This document shows positions 57,159 through 64,000 of a DNA stretch of 64,000 nt, in pieces. The stretch lies in the NCBI RefSeq assembly GCF_003063455.1, contig NZ_NESN01000003.1:1-64000 (forward strand). The letters are read 5' to 3'. Below the pieces are notes generated by a model. It was not told where the DNA came from and made no database searches. It was given only the letters and a program-made list of their open reading frames with translations. The DNA is from Limnohabitans parvus II-B4 (GTDB taxonomy: Bacteria; Pseudomonadota; Gammaproteobacteria; Burkholderiales; Burkholderiaceae_C). How positions within the stretch are numbered: the first letter of the stretch is position 1; each line of letters begins with the position of its first letter. A program made the position numbers and the translations under genes.

Positions 57159-57251
57159 CTTGGTCCTCCTTAACGCTTTGGGGTGGGGTTCGCCAGTCGG
57201 GATCATTCTGGTTTGATTCCAGTGGACTGGATGCCCCATCTGTTTATTTAT

Positions 57252-57269
57252 GCCAAGCATTTGCTTGGT
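57252..57269. promoter_or_regulatory. TetR-type palindrome between the S9 peptidase and thiolase genes
   Basis: The site gccaagcatttgcttggt contains a perfect ccaagca-tt-tgcttgg palindrome. A tatact box at 57277-57282 lies just downstream, so a repressor bound here would cover the likely -35 region of the thiolase/FadJ operon. The divergent position could control both units. Confidence 0.6.
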
Positions 57270-57340
57270 AAAAGTTTATACTGTTTGCTACCCCCCCAAT
57301 ACAGGGCAAACCCCCTGATGACACCGAGGAGACAAACCCC

Positions 57341-58546
57341 ATGAGCGAAGCATTTGTGTACGACGCCATACGCACACCGCGTGGCAAAGGTAAAAAAGAC
57401 GGCAGCCTGCACGAGGTCAAGCCCATCAGCCTGCTCTCAGGCGTGTTGCGCGAGCTGCAAAGCCGAAACCAGTTCGACACCGCTGCGGTAGATGATGTGG
57501 TGATGGGCGTGGTCTCGCCCATTGGTGAACAAGGCTCGGTCATCCCCAAAGTGGCGGCGCTGGCAGCGGGCTGGGACTGGCGCTGCTCGGGCGTGCAGCT
57601 CAACCGTTTTTGCGCCTCGGGCCTCGAAGCGGTCAACATGGCTGCCATGAAAGTGCGCAGCGGCTGGGAAGACCTGGTGGTGGCCGGTGGCCTGGAGAGC
57701 ATGAGCCGCGTGCCAATCGGTTCGGACGGCGGTGCCTGGGCGCAAGACCCCGAAACCAACAGCGCCACGCTGTTTGTGCCGCAAGGCATTGGCGCTGACT
57801 TGATCGCCACCATGAGCGGCTTCACGCGTCACGATGTCGATGCCTTCGCGGTTGAGTCGCAAAAACGTGCCACCGCAGCGCGTGCAGCGGGCTATTTCGA
57901 TGGCTCGGTCGTGCCGGTCAAAGACAAGCTGGGCCAGATCATCCTGGCGCAAGACGAATTCATAAAACCCAGCACCACGGTGGAAACACTGGGCGGCCTC
58001 AAAGCTTCGTTTGAACAACTGGGTGCGATGGGTTTTGACGCCGTGGCTTTGCAACGCTACCCGCAGGTCGAGCGCATCCACCATGTGCACCACGCAGGCA
58101 ATTCGTCCGGCATCGTGGACGGCGCAGCGGCTGTGCTGATCGGTTCGGAAGCCGCAGGCAAGACCCACGGCCTCACGCCACGCGCCCGCATCGTGTCGGT
58201 GGCTTTGTCGGGGGCTGACCCGACCATCATGCTGACAGGCCCCATGCCTGCTGCACGCAAGGCGCTGGCCAAGGCGGGCCTCACGATTGACCAGATCGAT
58301 TTGTTCGAGATCAACGAAGCCTTTGCCGCCGTGCCCATGAAGTTCATGCAGGAGATGAGCGTGTCGCACGACAAGGTTAACGTGAACGGCGGTGCCATCG
58401 CCATGGGCCACCCGCTGGGGGCTACGGGCGCGATGATCATGGGCATCTTGATTGACGAGCTGCACCGCCGCAAGCTGCGTTACGGCATGGCCACTTTGTG
58501 TGTGGGCGGCGGCATGGGCATCGCCACCATCGTTGAACGCGTTTGA
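57341..58546 (+). CDS. Acetyl-CoA C-acyltransferase (FadA/FadI-type thiolase)
   Basis: The 401-residue thiolase cleaves 3-ketoacyl-CoA in beta-oxidation. Nucleophile Cys91 lies in [10 protein letters not shown], with [25 protein letters not shown] and the second Cys in [11 protein letters not shown]. It forms an operon with the multifunctional protein gene 16 bp downstream. GAGGAG precedes the start at a good distance. Confidence 0.92.
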   Translation: MSEAFVYDAIRTPRGKGKKDGSLHEVKPISLLSGVLRELQSRNQFDTAAVDDVVMGVVSPIGEQGSVIPKVAALAAGWDWRCSGVQLNRFCASGLEAVNMAAMKVRSGWEDLVVAGGLESMSRVPIGSDGGAWAQDPETNSATLFVPQGIGADLIATMSGFTRHDVDAFAVESQKRATAARAAGYFDGSVVPVKDKLGQIILAQDEFIKPSTTVETLGGLKASFEQLGAMGFDAVALQRYPQVERIHHVHHAGNSSGIVDGAAAVLIGSEAAGKTHGLTPRARIVSVALSGADPTIMLTGPMPAARKALAKAGLTIDQIDLFEINEAFAAVPMKFMQEMSVSHDKVNVNGGAIAMGHPLGATGAMIMGILIDELHRRKLRYGMATLCVGGGMGIATIVERV

Positions 58547-58562
58547 CCTGGGAGACACCAAA

Positions 58563-60722
58563 ATGATTTTGAAAACACTGCGCTACGAACTGGCGGACGG
58601 CATCGCCACCATCACCTTTGACGAGCAGGGCTCGCCGGTCAACACCATGTGCCTGCAATGGCAGGCCGATCTGACCCAGGCGGCTGAGCAAGTCCTCCAA
58701 GACAAAGCCCAGATCAAGGGCGTCATCCTGGCCTCGGCCAAGTCGACATTTTTTGCAGGGGCCGACCTCAAGGGCGTGATGCGCTCGCAAGCCTCGGACG
58801 GCCCGCGTGTCTTTACCGAGATCGAAGGCATCAAGAAAGCTTTTCGCACCATTGAAACGCAAGGCGTTCCCGTGGTCAGCTGCCTCAATGGCTCGGCCCT
58901 GGGTGGTGGTTGGGAAGTGGCCTTGATCGGTCACTACCGCATCGCCACGGCCAATCCCAAAACGCAGTTTGGTTTGCCCGAAGTCACGCTGGGCTTGATT
59001 CCCGGTGGCGGCGGCATCACCAAGATGACACGCCAACTGGGTCTTTTGGCAGCGCAGCCCTATGTGCTGGAGAGCAAACTCTTTGTCCCTGAAGAAGCGC
59101 AAAAGCTGGGCCTGGTGCACGAGATTGTGGCCAGCGACGACGAGCTGCGCCCCCGCGCTCTGGCGCACATTGCGGCAGCCCAAGGCCAGCCCGAAGCGGC
59201 CCAGCACCTGTGGGACCGCAAGGATTACAAAATGCCCGGCGGCACGCCCAGCAACCCCAAGATCGCGGGCATGCTGAGTGTGGCCCCGGCCGTGCTCAAG
59301 CAAAAAACACGCGGCCTGTACCCCGCGCCCGAAGCGGCGTTGGCTGCTATGGTCGAAGGCGCGATGGTGGACTTTGACACCGCCATGCGCATCGAAAGCC
59401 GTTACCTCGCAGGTCTCATGACCAGCCAGGTGGCGCGCAACATGATCAACACCTTCTTCTTCAACATGAACAGCATCAAGGGTGGCCAAAGCCGCCCCAA
59501 GGCTGCACCGCGCTACAAGCCACAAAAGGTGGGCATCTTGGGCGCGGGGATGATGGGCTCGGGCATTGCGTATTCACAAGCCAGCCGGGGCATCGCCACG
59601 GTGCTCAAAGACGTGAGCGTTGAAGCCGCAGAAAAAGGCAAGGCCTACAGCCACAAGCTCACACAAAAGCGCGTGGACAAAGGCCGCATGACCGCAGACA
59701 AACAAGCGGCCTTGTTGTCACTGATCCAGCCCACCGCCAGCGCCGCAGACCTGAAGGGCTGCGACCTGATCATCGAAGCCGTGTTTGAAAACCGCGAACT
59801 CAAGGCCAAGGTGACGCAAGAGGCCGAGCCCATGCTCGCCGAAGGTGGCTTCTTTGCCAGCAACACCTCGACCTTGCCCATCAGCGGCCTGGCCACGGCC
59901 AGCGCCAATGCGAATAAATTTGTCGGCATCCACTTCTTCAGCCCGGTGGACAAGATGCAGCTGGTGGAGATCATTCGCGGCGCACAGACCGACGACGAAA
60001 CCATCGCCCGTGCGTATGACTATGTGCAGGCGCTGGGCAAGCTGCCGATTGTGGTGAACGACTCGCGCGGCTTTTACACCAGCCGCACCTTTGGCACCTT
60101 TGTGATGGAAGGCGCGGCCATGTTGGGCGAAGGCATCCCAGCCCCTGTGATCGAAAACCTGGCCATGCAAGTGGGCATGCCCGTCGGCCCGCTGGCCGTG
60201 CTGGACGAAACGGCCCTCTCGCTGTCGGTGCATGTGCTGGACCAAACCCGCGAAGACTTTGCCAAAGAAGGCAAAACGCACACCGCCACGCCCGGTGAGC
60301 TGTTTGTCGAGCGGATGGTCAAAGAACTCAAGCGCCCCGGCCGTGCCGCAGGCGGTGGTTTTTACGACTACCCCGCTGGCCAGAAAAAAGTGCTGTGGCC
60401 TGAGCTTAAAACCCGCTTTGAAAAAGTCGACGTGGCCTACAGCCAGCAAGATATCAAAGATCGCCTGCTGTACCGCCAAGCCGTGGAAACCGCCCGCTGC
60501 CTGCAAGAAGGCGTGCTGACCTCGGTGCACGACGGCAACATCGGCTCGATCTTCGGGATCGGCTTTCCGGCCTGGACGGGTGGCGCGCTGCAGTTCATCT
60601 ATGGGCAGGGGGTGGATGCGTTCGCCAAGCGTTGCGCTGAATTGGCCGCGAAGTATGGCGCGGGGTTTGTGCTGACGACGGAAGTGATCGCCAGCTTGAA
60701 GCAGCATCAGCCGGTGTATTGA
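58563..60722 (+). CDS. 3-hydroxyacyl-CoA dehydrogenase/enoyl-CoA hydratase (FadJ/FadB-like)
   Basis: The 719-residue bifunctional enzyme does the two middle steps of beta-oxidation. The hydratase half has FFAGADLKGV, both glutamates (LGGGWEVAL and LPEVTLGLIPGGGG), then the NAD-binding motif VGILGAGMMGSGIA near residue 322 and the HFFSPVDKMQLVEII dehydrogenase region. The start at 58563 (MILKTLRYEL) has GGGAGA upstream. It is preceded by the thiolase and followed by a terminator. Confidence 0.94.
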   Translation: MILKTLRYELADGIATITFDEQGSPVNTMCLQWQADLTQAAEQVLQDKAQIKGVILASAKSTFFAGADLKGVMRSQASDGPRVFTEIEGIKKAFRTIETQGVPVVSCLNGSALGGGWEVALIGHYRIATANPKTQFGLPEVTLGLIPGGGGITKMTRQLGLLAAQPYVLESKLFVPEEAQKLGLVHEIVASDDELRPRALAHIAAAQGQPEAAQHLWDRKDYKMPGGTPSNPKIAGMLSVAPAVLKQKTRGLYPAPEAALAAMVEGAMVDFDTAMRIESRYLAGLMTSQVARNMINTFFFNMNSIKGGQSRPKAAPRYKPQKVGILGAGMMGSGIAYSQASRGIATVLKDVSVEAAEKGKAYSHKLTQKRVDKGRMTADKQAALLSLIQPTASAADLKGCDLIIEAVFENRELKAKVTQEAEPMLAEGGFFASNTSTLPISGLATASANANKFVGIHFFSPVDKMQLVEIIRGAQTDDETIARAYDYVQALGKLPIVVNDSRGFYTSRTFGTFVMEGAAMLGEGIPAPVIENLAMQVGMPVGPLAVLDETALSLSVHVLDQTREDFAKEGKTHTATPGELFVERMVKELKRPGRAAGGGFYDYPAGQKKVLWPELKTRFEKVDVAYSQQDIKDRLLYRQAVETARCLQEGVLTSVHDGNIGSIFGIGFPAWTGGALQFIYGQGVDAFAKRCAELAAKYGAGFVLTTEVIASLKQHQPVY

Positions 60723-60748
60723 GCCTCAAGCCTGAGAAGGCTTGCAAG

Positions 60749-60790
60749 AAAAAACGCAGCGCCTGGGTTACTGGGCTGCTGCGTTTATTT
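60749..60790 (+). terminator. Terminator after the thiolase-FadJ operon
   Basis: Stem aacgcagc / gctgcgtt with flanking A and T runs and a loop that includes gcctgggttactggg. Confidence 0.8.
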
Positions 60791-61053
60791 ATGGGGCTAT
60801 GAAAGCGGTTGAGGCTTCTTGGGACGAAGAGAATCCGCCGTTCAAAAAGTTAAGTTCTCCGTCGGGTGTAGGCTGAATGCGGTCCACGCTGTTGTGTAAT
60901 GAAACAATTCTGAAATTGCGTATTACTGTTAATTTGTAAAACTTTTAAGCTCTTTATAATTATACGAATGGCACTTAATGATGGTGTCATCGAATTCGTG
61001 GCCCAAGCAAGGCTGTCGTAGCGCAATACTTAACTTGCAGCAGGCGCTCTCCT
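60791..61053. other. AT-rich gene-less leader before the helicase gene
   Basis: No gene is seen here. From about 60900 the sequence is strongly AT-rich. A tataat box at 60955-60960 could be the -10 of the helicase gene (with a poor -35 near 60932). No att-like direct repeat, tRNA or insertion sequence end is visible. Confidence 0.4.
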
Positions 61054-62664
61054 ATGAAGCTTATAGACGTCTCAAAAGACCTCCGTTATCTTTACATCCA
61101 CACCGACGAGGGCACAAGGAAGCAGTCACTTGCTTGGCGAGGCGTTGAGCAACTTGAGCAGAAGTGCCGGTCTTTGATTGGCCAAGAAATCCGGCACGCG
61201 ACATCAGGATCCTGGGACAAGGAGGTTTGGTTTCAGGACGTAATGTCAGTCAAGCCAGCATCGGCAGCCGTTGCAATGAATACGGCCATAACAGCTCCTT
61301 TGGCTAGTCCAAGCCAGTTTCCCTTGAACAGGACTTGGAGCACAAAGTCAGTTCGGCGCATCTTCGGCCCACCCGGAACCGGCAAGACCACTAGTCTTGT
61401 GAACATAGCCAAGACCGCCATTGCAGCCGGCATGCCTCCAGAAGACGTAGGCTACTTTGCATTCACCAACGTGGCGGCCGATGAGGCGAGGGACCGCATT
61501 GCCAAGGACTTGGACCTCGAACCGAATCGGTTCGCAAATTTTTCGACGCTGCACAGCCTCACGACGCGCATGGGGGGCAATGAAGGGAAGGGACTGTGCC
61601 AGAAGGAGCACTTCAAGGTCTTTGACCCTAGCATAGGCATTCGAGAGGAATGGCTTCGAGCAGGCGATGCGTCGAGCGTTGTAGTTCGGCCCGAACACCC
61701 AGTGCTCAGCGAGTACAGCATCATGTTCAACCGAAAACATAAGGTGCCATCCTTCTCGGGCAAGTCACTAGAAACAGCCAAACAGTGCTTAGGTCAATAT
61801 TTCGGCCAGTCGCTCGACGAAGAAGATGTTCATGAGTACGCCGAAAAGTACTTTGGTGCCTACCAAGCATTCAAACATGGCAATAGGCTAGCTGACTTCA
61901 ACGATGTGATCCTTTCAGTGGCTAATGATGCCTTTCCGGCGGATAGGATTCCGACATTCGAGCTGCTCATAATCGATGAAGCCCAGGACCTTAGTGCTCT
62001 GCAGTGGGACGTCGTCAACAAGCTCGCTGATAAGGCTCGAACAACCATCATTGCCGGCGATGATGATCAAGCAATCATGGAGGGTTTCGGGGCTGCACCG
62101 CACCTATTTAATGCATTCCCGACAACTGAACCTGATCAGGTGTTACCTGTCTCGTATCGACTGCCGAAAAACATCAAGAACTTCATCGACAAGGCGATCG
62201 TTCCCATATTGGCGCAGCGCGTGGGGCGCAAAGATAAGCAGTGGTCGGAACATATGGATGAACAGCACGGAGGAGAGGTGATTCAGTCGATTCAACTACC
62301 AGTGAAGGATGCATCCGGAAAGTCCACCCGCGAGTCCTTGAGCCTTAAAAGACTATTGCGTATGGTCGAAGCAGCTAAGAATGAGGAATGGCTCATCATG
62401 GCGCCTACGCGGGCCACTTGCGATATGGTTTCTGCTGGACTTGCCGCTTTGCAGATTCCGCATTTCTGCCACCGAAAGGATGTGCTGGGGACCGACAGCA
62501 AGATCCAAGTTCAGACGATACACACCTCCAAAGGAATGGGTATGGACAACACAGCCCTCGTATCTATCTCGCGTGGAGACAGCTACTTGCTGAACCACGA
62601 TGCACGCTTGCTCTACGTCGCGCTCACCCGTTCTAAGAAGCGGTTGTATATCGCCAACAGGTAG
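61054..62664 (+). CDS. Stand-alone SF1 UvrD-like DNA helicase
   Basis: The 536-residue protein is an SF1A helicase, shorter than UvrD/Rep (about 700). An unassigned ~95-residue N-terminal domain is followed by motif I GPPGTGKTT (105-113), motif Ia (FTNVAADEA), motif II IDEAQD (307-312), motif III-like GDDDQAI (335-341), motif IV VSYRLP, motif V QTIHTSKGMGMD (487-498) and motif VI YVALTRSKKRL (521-531). All motifs look intact. There is no strong Shine-Dalgarno site. Codon use differs from upstream genes. Next downstream is a HEPN-like gene on the same strand; see findings. Confidence 0.88.
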   Translation: MKLIDVSKDLRYLYIHTDEGTRKQSLAWRGVEQLEQKCRSLIGQEIRHATSGSWDKEVWFQDVMSVKPASAAVAMNTAITAPLASPSQFPLNRTWSTKSVRRIFGPPGTGKTTSLVNIAKTAIAAGMPPEDVGYFAFTNVAADEARDRIAKDLDLEPNRFANFSTLHSLTTRMGGNEGKGLCQKEHFKVFDPSIGIREEWLRAGDASSVVVRPEHPVLSEYSIMFNRKHKVPSFSGKSLETAKQCLGQYFGQSLDEEDVHEYAEKYFGAYQAFKHGNRLADFNDVILSVANDAFPADRIPTFELLIIDEAQDLSALQWDVVNKLADKARTTIIAGDDDQAIMEGFGAAPHLFNAFPTTEPDQVLPVSYRLPKNIKNFIDKAIVPILAQRVGRKDKQWSEHMDEQHGGEVIQSIQLPVKDASGKSTRESLSLKRLLRMVEAAKNEEWLIMAPTRATCDMVSAGLAALQIPHFCHRKDVLGTDSKIQVQTIHTSKGMGMDNTALVSISRGDSYLLNHDARLLYVALTRSKKRLYIANR

Positions 62665-62883
62665 GGCGCGCGATGACCTAACAGGAAAGCTTCGAAGCAA
62701 TATCCAGCTTGGATGGACGGCCGCTTTCGTAGCATTCCAAAACTTCACCCTTGTAATTCGCCAAAAGTCTGGAAGCAGGCGTTCATAAGTCTCAGTTCAG
62801 TGATTGAGTTCGCTGAAAGCGGACTCCAGGCTTGCACGCAAAGAAGCGTAGGTCGGTGATTTCAAACATTAATCTTTACGTCT
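62665..62883. other. Gene-less spacer between helicase and HEPN-like gene
   Basis: No gene, hairpin terminator or repeat is recognised in these 219 bp. Short frames on either strand lack any protein-like pattern. Confidence 0.5.
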
Positions 62884-64000
62884 ATGGACATCGAAACAAT
62901 TCGGCGGTTGTCGCTTGCGCGGCACTTGTACCAACTGGGGAAGACAAGTCTTGCGTCACCAAACGACATGTACTTGTTCGCAGCTGTAAACCTTCTGCAA
63001 GATGCTGTTGAAGCCTTCTTGATCGCATTGGGTGACCACGTAAAGGCTGAAATTGATCAAAACACGAAGTTCGACAAGTATTTCCTTCAAATAAATGAAA
63101 AAATTTCCCCGAAGGAGCTTCCTTTCAAGAACAAGCTAATTCGTCTTAATCGCATCCGCGTGGATTCGAAGCACTATGGGATTCAACCTGCCCGCGACGA
63201 GTGTGAGCGGGTAGTTGTAAGCGTACGGGAGTTCTTTGAAGAGGCCTCAAGTTCGGTGCTTGGCGTTAACTTCTCTACCGTCAGCGCAATCGATCTGCTA
63301 GATGACGGAGAGATGAAAGATCTGCTGCTTGAGGCGAAGATGGCACGCGAATCGGACGATCTTGAGGCATGCGTTATCGGATGTCGGAAAGTGCTTTATG
63401 TAGCAGTGGAGCATAAGTACGACGTTTCGAAATTCAAAGAGGCAACGCCTCAAGGTATTTTCGCCGCACTCAGCTACGCCCCCTATTACGCGAGGGATCC
63501 GCAGTACATTCAAGAAAACGTTAAAGACCCAACGGACTACATAGTACGGGACCATAGTCGAATTGATCAGGACCTGCTCAAGGAGGGGGTTGACACCACA
63601 GCTTTTTGGAATGTTTGGCGGCTGACGCCGGAGGTGTATCGGTCTGAAGACAAGCAATGGGTGATCAAGCACGATTTCGGCAAGCTTGATGCTGCCACCC
63701 TTGCCGATACCGCAGAGTATGTGTTTTCCACTGTAGTGGATATGGCCTTGGCCATTCACGCTGTCCGAAGGGCGGTTAGATCAAAGCAGCATGGGCGCTA
63801 CTTAGTCAAACTGGCTCGCGAAGGCGTGCCAGTCTATGAGAAGGCAGATATTGACTCTAAAGTGACCGCGACGACGCCCGTTGGTATGACTCAAATTGAC
63901 ACCGATTATCGAGTTGAAGGATTGAAGGGTGATGGTCCTTTCTGGCACGTGAGCCAAATGACCAACGGAACATGGCTATGGGGTTTTGTGTTCAATGAAG
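62884..64000 (+). CDS. Unrecognised protein with HEPN-like N-terminus and possible SH3-like C-terminus (partial)
   Basis: The frame is open from an ATG at 62884 to the window end (372 residues, no stop), so the end lies outside. Residues ~1-120 are helical, and RVDSKH (92-97) fits the Rx4-6H motif of HEPN ribonucleases, within the pattern KNKLIRLNRIRVDSKHYG that recalls other HEPN domains. Residues ~315-372 (VPVYEKADIDSKV, then FWHVSQMTNGTWLWGFV) look like a bacterial SH3-type barrel. The middle is unassigned. The family is not recognised; domain calls come from motifs only. Confidence 0.7.
   Translation, partial: MDIETIRRLSLARHLYQLGKTSLASPNDMYLFAAVNLLQDAVEAFLIALGDHVKAEIDQNTKFDKYFLQINEKISPKELPFKNKLIRLNRIRVDSKHYGIQPARDECERVVVSVREFFEEASSSVLGVNFSTVSAIDLLDDGEMKDLLLEAKMARESDDLEACVIGCRKVLYVAVEHKYDVSKFKEATPQGIFAALSYAPYYARDPQYIQENVKDPTDYIVRDHSRIDQDLLKEGVDTTAFWNVWRLTPEVYRSEDKQWVIKHDFGKLDAATLADTAEYVFSTVVDMALAIHAVRRAVRSKQHGRYLVKLAREGVPVYEKADIDSKVTATTPVGMTQIDTDYRVEGLKGDGPFWHVSQMTNGTWLWGFVFNE

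Noticed and set aside
62353-62748. A 131-codon reverse frame at the end of the helicase gene
   Set aside because: It overlaps conserved helicase motifs V and VI on the other strand and shows no family pattern.
61054-64000. Gabija defence system (GajA-GajB)
   Set aside because: The helicase size and motifs recall GajB, but no OLD/TOPRIM ATPase-nuclease (GajA) lies upstream; fadJ-like does. The partner here is HEPN-like instead.

Overview
The window is about 64 kb of a GC-rich betaproteobacterial chromosome. Gene orders such as dusB-fis-purH, yqgE-ruvX-pyrR-pyrB-pyrC', rplU-rpmA-obgE-proB and the divergent rppH/proS pair, plus dispersed GTCATGCC-type palindromes, point to Burkholderiales, most likely Comamonadaceae. 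The genus cannot be fixed from the sequence. Genes are tightly packed, and many neighbours share 4-bp ATGA overlaps.

Layout. 0-2.1 kb: the 3' part of a large repetitive adhesin-like gene. 2.1-5.8 kb: a phenylacetate degradation block (enoyl-CoA hydratase facing paaG-paaI-paaK) around a near-perfect 24-bp palindrome resembling a TetR-type PaaR operator. 5.8-12.9 kb: M61 peptidase, DUF3429 protein, dsbC, a UbiH-like hydroxylase, ychF, an alpha/beta hydrolase and a YqaA-like membrane protein. 13-17.2 kb: dusB-fis-purH-rhlE. 17.4-18.8 kb: a DUF6172 gene, a VapBC module and an outer-membrane protein remnant. 18.8-22.9 kb: hemL, a ThiD-like kinase, rubredoxin and photolyase. 22.9-27.5 kb: yqgE-ruvX-pyrR-pyrB-pyrC'-plsC. 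27.5-35.1 kb: a frameshifted adhesin-E-like pseudogene, ispB, rplU-rpmA, obgE-proB, rppH, proS and a DUF1841 gene.

35.2-60.7 kb is largely acyl-CoA metabolism. It holds a 3-oxoadipyl-CoA-type thiolase, a split AtuA (two genes), a divergent LivHMGF/acyl-CoA ligase/binding-protein operon, then a long reverse-strand run: tetR, SDR, carboxyltransferase, acyl-CoA dehydrogenase, enoyl-CoA hydratase, biotin carboxylase, acyl-CoA dehydrogenase. That order matches the acyclic terpene utilisation (atu) cluster of Pseudomonas (R-B-C-D-E-F). The proposed route is import and CoA activation of a branched or isoprenoid acid, dehydrogenation (AtuD-like), carboxylation at the beta-methyl branch (AtuC/AtuF-like), hydration (AtuE-like) and entry into beta-oxidation. 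A further acyl-CoA dehydrogenase, an S9 peptidase and a thiolase/FadJ-like pair follow, with a TetR-type palindrome between the divergent units.

From about 60.8 kb the sequence becomes AT-richer with different codon use. A stand-alone SF1 UvrD-like helicase is followed by a protein with a HEPN-like Rx4H motif and a possible SH3-like C-terminal part that runs off the window. This pair is the best candidate for an undescribed (possibly defence) system here; its function is not shown by the sequence.
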